From NCBI GenBank assembly GCA_032622095.1, contig CP136068.1, positions 49,286,443 to 49,350,442 of the forward strand: a stretch of DNA of 64,000 nt, read 5' to 3'. A program made the translations under genes and the position numbers. The stretch's first letter is position 1, and each line of letters starts with the position of its first letter. The stretch is from Siphonodentalium dalli (Eukaryota > Mollusca > Scaphopoda > Gadilida > Siphonodentaliidae). Below are positions 57,641 to 64,000 of the stretch, piece after piece. Below the pieces are notes generated by a model, which saw only the letters and a list, made by a program, of their open reading frames with translations, ran no database searches and was not told where the DNA came from.

Positions 57641-57705
57641 GCTGCCGCTTGCCAAATTTGCCAATGGCAAAAAATATTTTCATTTGGCAAAAAATATTTT
57701 CATCG
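57631..57705. mobile_element. Truncated second copy of the hAT-type MITE
   Basis: Begins CAGGGTTCGCGCTGCCGCTT and continues with the TTTGCCAATGGCAAA motif as in the 26003 copy, then breaks off after about 70 bp. CTCGAATT precedes it and CTCGAAAT follows shortly after the break, possibly an eroded 8-bp duplication. Confidence 0.5.
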
Positions 57706-57959
57706 AGCCGCTCGAAATCTATAACTAATATATCGCTCCTGAAAAGGGTGAATATATTTCAGAAAATTCAGCTAATAACTTATAATACTGGTGATCTGGC
57801 ATTGACAGCATTTACATCTAAAGGTAATTTATTTCAGTTATTATATACTATTTGTGTGAGAGATTCGTGAATATATTACTTACATAATGTATATGCCATT
57901 ATGATACTAAAATGCTTTGAAATATCTCATGTACATATATAGCGTACGTAGTATCATTC

Positions 57960-58395
57960 AAAACAAATTGAGTCAGAATATCATTTCATCTTAGAATGGC
58001 AGCCCTTCGAAAGTATTCGTGAAGCTTATGTAAAGGACATAAATGCAACGCACCCTCATTTCAGATTTATTATGCAGAATGAACAAATTAACGTTATATG
58101 CGACATGATCCGGTCTTTCTTCACCATTCGAGACAATATACATATATCTGATAAAAACAAGTATACCTGATATTTTATGACAATAAACTCACAAGAACTT
58201 ATATCCATATCGTATCATTCGTATGTGATTACTCATGTTAAGTTATTATGTTGATATATGTTGTATTTATTATATGTGCAACTGCCCATTGGGTGTATTT
58301 TGCTGTAAATCTTATCTTATCTTAGCGTATATATGTTTGTGTATGTTCCACCTTAAATGGTGGCTTTACGTATTAAACAATTCAATTCAATTAAG
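57960..58395 (+). pseudogene. LINE C-terminal fragment with 3' UTR and simple-sequence tails
   Basis: SEYHFILEWQPFESIREAY and a following stretch ending SFFTIRD match the distal LINE ORF2 end. It is followed by about 150 bp of UTR-like sequence, a CTTATCTTATCTTA tail near 58310-58324, and a second short segment ending in ATTCAATTCAATTAAG (58378-58395). Both tails are of the short tandem type used by CR1/Jockey/L2-like LINEs. Two adjacent tails suggest two insertion events. Confidence 0.5.
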
Positions 58396-58813
58396 ATAAT
58401 TGAATATGAAAGTTTATCTATTATATAACAACTGTGATATAAAGTATTATTGTGTAAAGTCATTGGCAGAACCAATTCAAATTCCAGAGATAAATAGTTG
58501 TCGCACCTCCTGTACAGTTTGAATTTCCTGAAGTATGACGTTTTAGGACCCTTGTAGAAGCCCACCGACGATGTACTTCCTGTTTGAAAATTCAATTTTC
58601 AATTAAATTAAATACACAACTTTTGTTGAAATGCACGGAATCGGATCCGGAACGAACATAATGGTCACGAACTGTTTGTGTCAAAACTGAAGAAGAATAC
58701 CAATATTTAAAAAAAAACTGCTCTGGTTACTGCAAAGCAATCGAAAGGGCCATCTTTATTACGGCTGCTTTGCAACACTCAACGCATACAACACAGACAT
58801 TAAAATGTGTTAA

Positions 58814-59054
58814 CCCTTTCACGACGGGAGCTGTGCTGGTGCAGTGTCAGTGTATTATCTTATATATGCGAGTCTCCCATAGGGATACTCGCATGTATAA
58901 GAGAATACACTGGCTTACAATGTCAATGTAGATATTGTTAGGCCAATGTATTCTCTTGTACATGAGAGGCTACCCGTGGGAGACTCGCATATATAAGAGA
59001 ATGCTCTAGCACAGGGTTTTCGCAAAAGTTCAGGAAGCTCCAATCATGGAAGGG
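58814..59054 (+). mobile_element. TTAA MITE, family B, copy 5
   Basis: TTAA at 58810 and 59055; ends CCCTTTCACGACGGGAGCTG and GCTCCAATCATGGAAGGG. Two hairpins with more substitutions than other copies. Confidence 0.75.
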
Positions 59055-59183
59055 TTAAATATTATGCTCCCGAATGTTGTATACAGATAATGGTTTTCTT
59101 CAATTCGAATCGGATTACACAACTACATGTACCTCTAAAATGACATTGGCAGCAATATATCCCCCCTCATATCCGTTAAATAT

Positions 59184-59335
59184 TTAATGCTTGAAGTTGG
59201 CAGGCCTACACTACATTTAAGGCGCGAATTTCACAAATTACAAACGCTCTACAAAATAATTAATGCCGACGCACCTAGTTATCTAAGTATACTCCTACCG
59301 CCACGAGCCGGCGAGGTATCGGGCTATTCCTTTTG
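59184..59335 (+). pseudogene. LINE reverse transcriptase C-terminal fragment abutting the 1343-bp array
   Basis: MLEVGRPTLHLRREFHKLQT and then LYKIINADAPSYLSILLPP match the common LINE segment LGWPTLEERR...LLYKIINGLAPSYLSSLLPP. The LINE similarity stops where the first 1343-bp unit begins (about 59336), so this marks the left junction of the array. Confidence 0.6.
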
Positions 59336-62300
59336 GTTACAAACAACTAATTATATAGAGTTACTTTTCTTGAATTTGTGTAGGGAAACTCGAGTCAGCA
59401 TAAAAAAAAATTCTGGCTGCTGATTGGTTGATTATCATTGAGGGAAATATCCCTAATCGGGAACAGAAAATCATAGCCTACGTAAATATGGCGATCGTGT
59501 ATGTTTAGATGTCCAGGAAGAGTCTGGTGCCGTCCAGAAGTTACGGAAGGGGTCTGGGTATTTTTATGCTGCTGATTTTTTTGCAGTAAATGGGGTAGTT
59601 GTGGAAATGCAAGATTATCGTTTGAAAAAAATACCGAAAAGGGCGCGTTTGTTGTCACATACTGGTGCAGAGGATGACGTTCTAAGGGAAAATTGACCAC
59701 TTGAAGTTCAACTAGGTCAAACCCATGGCCGACGGGACTTTTAGTTAACACTGTCGCCTATGGAAAATAATTAGTTGTGGGTAACCTATAGGCAAAAAAA
59801 TCACATTTTTCAAATATCGTTCAGGGCAGCGAATTTAGGAACACTGATAAACAAAGACTCACTCGTTTTGTTGAGTTATTATATTTTCACGCCCCACAGA
59901 CCCATTTTCAGATTATGCGAGACATTTATTAACCCTCTGTCGCCGGAACTTCAACTTTTTCCGGGGGCGAAATTTTCTGAAAATCATCCATTTTGTGCAT
60001 ATGGGTGGACCTTTAATGTTCAAAATAGCACGGTCGAGGTGATGGAAGTTTCTCTGATAGAAATTCGACTCAAACTGCTGAAAAGTACTGAAATTTAAAG
60101 GGACATCCGCCTATCATTGAACCAAACCATCATCGGATGGTGAAATTTTGAGGGGGGGGGGGTCTATTTCAAATGCAATTAAACATTGTATTGTTCAAAA
60201 TTAGATAAATTCCTTAAAACGTATGGTAGATGTACGTGACTAGTTTTCAAAACTTATACATATTACTTTCTATCGTGTGCGTTATGCACGCGAGTAGGTT
60301 TTTACAAATTAAATTATGACGAAAAACCCTGAATTTGGGGTGTGGTCACATTTGTGGTCATAATATCCCCACTAGTGAGTGGATGGACATGGGACATGCG
60401 ACACTGTGCAGTATATATGTCTATGACAAGCCTAACATGAGACATTAGTATCTTTTCTACTAAACTGCGCTTCCAGATTTATCAGGATTCTATTACTGGT
60501 GTTATTTCTTACCCCAAACAAATTGTTAATTTTAAAACGGGGTATGTGGGTTAAATGACCGCTGGGAGATAATAGGATGTCCAATAACTCCTATATTTCT
60601 ATTGTATCACGGTAAAGCTTTTTTTGTAAAATTGGCGCGGTTTACACGATCAAACTTCAATTTTCTTTTCAAATATAGGTTACAAACAACTAATTATATA
60701 GAGTTACTTTTCTTGAATTTGTGTAGGGAAACTCGAGTCAGCATAAAAAAAAATTCTGGCTGCTGATTGGTTGATTATCATTGAGGGAAATATCCCTAAT
60801 CGGGAACAGAAAATCATAGCCTACGTAAATATGGCGATCGTGTATGTTTAGATGTCCAGGAAGAGTCTGGTGCCGTCCAGAAGTTACGGAAGGGGTCTGG
60901 GTATTTTTATGCTGCTGATTTTTTTGCAGTAAATGGGGTAGTTGTGGAAATGCAAGATTATCGTTTGAAAAAAATACCGAAAAGGGCGCGTTTGTTGTCA
61001 CATACTGGTGCAGAGGATGACGTTCTAAGGGAAAATTGACCACTTGAAGTTCAACTAGGTCAAACCCATGGCCGACGGGACTTTTAGTTAACACTGTCGC
61101 CTATGGAAAATAATTAGTTGTGGGTAACCTATAGGCAAAAAAATCACATTTTTCAAATATCGTTCAGGGCAGCGAATTTAGGAACACTGATAAACAAAGA
61201 CTCACTCGTTTTGTTGAGTTATTATATTTTCACGCCCCACAGACCCATTTTCAGATTATGCGAGACATTTATTAACCCTCTGTCGCCGGAACTTCAACTT
61301 TTTCCGGAGGCGAAATTTTCTGAAAATCATCCATTTTGTGCATATGGGTGGACCTTTAATGTTCAAAATAGCACGGTCGAGGTGATGGAAGTTTCTCTGA
61401 TAGAAATTCGACTCAAACTGCTGAAAAGTACTGAAATTTAAAGGGACATCCGCCTATCATTGAACCAAACCATCATCGGATGGTGAAATTTTGAGGGGGG
61501 GGGGGGTCTATTTCAAATGCAATTAAACATTGTATTGTTCAAAATTAGATAAATTCCTTAAAACGTATGGTAGATGTACGTGACTAGTTTTCAAAACTTA
61601 TACATATTACTTTCTATCGTGTGCGTTATGCACGCGAGTAGGTTTTTACAAATTAAATTATGACGAAAAACCCTGAATTTGGGGTGTGGTCACATTTGTG
61701 GTCATAATATCCCCACTAGTGAGTGGATGGACATGGGACATGCGACACTGTGCAGTATATATGTCTATGACAAGCCTAACATGAGACATTAGTATCTTTT
61801 CTACTAAACTGCGCTTCCAGATTTATCAGGATTCTATTACTGGTGTTATTTCTTACCCCAAACAAATTGTTAATTTTAAAACGGGGTATGTGGGTTAAAT
61901 GACCGCTGGGAGATAATAGGATGTCCAATAACTCCTATATTTCTATTGTATCACGGTAAAGCTTTTTTTGTAAAATTGGCGCGGTTTACACGATCAAACT
62001 TCAATTTTCTTTTCAAATATAGGTTACAAACAACTAATTATATAGAGTTACTTTTCTTGAATTTGTGTAGGGAAACTCGAGTCAGCATAAAAAAAAATTC
62101 TGGCTGCTGATTGGTTGATTATCATTGAGGGAAATATCCCTAATCGGGAACAGAAAATCATAGCCTACGTAAATATGGCGATCGTGTATGTTTAGATGTC
62201 CAGGAAGAGTCTGGTGCCGTCCAGAAGTTACGGAAGGGGTCTGGGTATTTTTATGCTGCTGATTTTTTTGCAGTAAATGGGGTAGTTGTGGAAATGCAAG

Positions 62301-64000
62301 ATTATCGTTTGAAAAAAATACCGAAAAGGGCGCGTTTGTTGTCACATACTGGTGCAGAGGATGACGTTCTAAGGGAAAATTGACCACTTGAAGTTCAACT
62401 AGGTCAAACCCATGGCCGACGGGACTTTTAGTTAACACTGTCGCCTATGGAAAATAATTAGTTGTGGGTAACCTATAGGCAAAAAAATCACATTTTTCAA
62501 ATATCGTTCAGGGCAGCGAATTTAGGAACACTGATAAACAAAGACTCACTCGTTTTGTTGAGTTATTATATTTTCACGCCCCACAGACCCATTTTCAGAT
62601 TATGCGAGACATTTATTAACCCTCTGTCGCCGGAACTTCAACTTTTTCCGGAGGCGAAATTTTCTGAAAATCATCCATTTTGTGCATATGGGTGGACCTT
62701 TAATGTTCAAAATAGCACGGTCGAGGTGATGGAAGTTTCTCTGATAGAAATTCGACTCAAACTGCTGAAAAGTACTGAAATTTAAAGGGACATCCGCCTA
62801 TCATTGAACCAAACCATCATCGGATGGTGAAATTTTGAGGGGGGGGGGGTCTATTTCAAATGCAATTAAACATTGTATTGTTCAAAATTAGATAAATTCC
62901 TTAAAACGTATGGTAGATGTACGTGACTAGTTTTCAAAACTTATACATATTACTTTCTATCGTGTGCGTTATGCACGCGAGTAGGTTTTTACAAATTAAA
63001 TTATGACGAAAAACCCTGAATTTGGGGTGTGGTCACATTTGTGGTCATAATATCCCCACTAGTGAGTGGATGGACATGGGACATGCGACACTGTGCAGTA
63101 TATATGTCTATGACAAGCCTAACATGAGACATTAGTATCTTTTCTACTAAACTGCGCTTCCAGATTTATCAGGATTCTATTACTGGTGTTATTTCTTACC
63201 CCAAACAAATTGTTAATTTTAAAACGGGGTATGTGGGTTAAATGACCGCTGGGAGATAATAGGATGTCCAATAACTCCTATATTTCTATTGTATCACGGT
63301 AAAGCTTTTTTTGTAAAATTGGCGCGGTTTACACGATCAAACTTCAATTTTCTTTTCAAATATAGGTTACAAACAACTAATTATATAGAGTTACTTTTCT
63401 TGAATTTGTGTAGGGAAACTCGAGTCAGCATAAAAAAAAATTCTGGCTGCTGATTGGTTGATTATCATTGAGGGAAATATCCCTAATCGGGAACAGAAAA
63501 TCATAGCCTACGTAAATATGGCGATCGTGTATGTTTAGATGTCCAGGAAGAGTCTGGTGCCGTCCAGAAGTTACGGAAGGGGTCTGGGTATTTTTATGCT
63601 GCTGATTTTTTTGCAGTAAATGGGGTAGTTGTGGAAATGCAAGATTATCGTTTGAAAAAAATACCGAAAAGGGCGCGTTTGTTGTCACATACTGGTGCAG
63701 AGGATGACGTTCTAAGGGAAAATTGACCACTTGAAGTTCAACTAGGTCAAACCCATGGCCGACGGGACTTTTAGTTAACACTGTCGCCTATGGAAAATAA
63801 TTAGTTGTGGGTAACCTATAGGCAAAAAAATCACATTTTTCAAATATCGTTCAGGGCAGCGAATTTAGGAACACTGATAAACAAAGACTCACTCGTTTTG
63901 TTGAGTTATTATATTTTCACGCCCCACAGACCCATTTTCAGATTATGCGAGACATTTATTAACCCTCTGTCGCCGGAACTTCAACTTTTTCCGGAGGCGA
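59336..64000 (+). repeat. 1343-bp tandem array, 3.5 units, continues past the window
   Basis: Units start (GGTTACAAACAACTAATTAT) at 59336, 60679, 62022 and 63366. Visible differences are a G-run of 11, 12 and 11 (units 1-3, near 60151, 61495 and 62839) and one G/A change (CCGGGGGCG in unit 1, CCGGAGGCG later). Each unit contains an antisense 118-codon frame and a sense 107-codon frame, identical between units apart from that change. They resemble no family I recognise and have no visible splice or promoter context. The fourth unit is cut by the window end. Confidence 0.9.

Noticed and set aside
59395-59751. 118-codon antisense frame repeated in each 1343-bp unit, as a possible gene family
   Set aside because: Identity between copies follows from the young array; there is no recognisable domain, splice signal or promoter. 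Kept only as a question under the array.

Overview
This 64-kb window looks like animal nuclear DNA, most likely from a bivalve mollusc. It is AT-rich, its reading frames are short and broken, and it is crowded with inverted-repeat transposons (MITEs), fold-back elements, LINE fragments, a tRNA-derived SINE and several tandem arrays. The bivalve call is an inference: two arrays have 140-164 bp core repeats, a GACGGAC-type microsatellite and a hairpin followed by CTAA, an architecture I associate with bivalve pearl/Helitron-like elements. I see no operons, rRNA, intact tRNA, CRISPR or prokaryotic signals.

The main find is one spliced protein-coding gene on the minus strand, reassembled here from five coding exons (40161-40105, 37143-37115, 36060-35980, 30881-30743, 25265-25131). 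All introns are GT-AG and all phases match. It encodes a 146-residue single-pass membrane protein of the VOPP1/WBP1 (WW-domain-binding) type: a signal-like start, a short Cys-rich ectodomain ending in the WELWYFW motif, one membrane segment, and a cytoplasmic tail with two PPxY motifs. The coding sequence is 441 bp but the locus spans about 15 kb, because the introns hold a 4.2-kb satellite-like element, a 965-bp 26-bp-unit minisatellite with higher-order structure, a SINE and many MITEs.

Layout. 1-11.2 kb: dispersed repeats, diverged tandem arrays (2.8-3.7 and 6.6-8.2 kb) and palindromes. 11.6-15.8 kb: two copies of a Helitron/pearl-like element. 16-25 kb: a dense field of MITEs with TTAA or TA target duplications, several nested. 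25-40.3 kb: the VOPP1/WBP1-like gene. 40.7-41.5 kb: a MULE-type transposase exon relic and a LINE fragment. 42-46 kb: duplicated repeats and a TA-flanked element carrying the same hairpin module as the TTAA elements. 46.8-49.3 kb: a 2.53-kb element with about 72-bp TIRs and a TACC target duplication. 52.1-52.7 kb: a pogo/Tigger-like MITE with a perfect 96-bp TIR. 53.8-59.3 kb: degraded LINE reverse transcriptase pieces, one inserted in a repeat whose empty copy lies at 44 kb. 59.3 kb to the end: a near-identical tandem array of a 1343-bp unit that runs off the window.

The most unusual signals are (i) a hairpin module shared by elements with different ends and different target-site classes, whose apex shows paired changes between subfamilies; (ii) the 13 x 26 = 338-bp higher-order period inside the intronic minisatellite; (iii) the very young 1343-bp array; and (iv) the hidden multi-exon gene.
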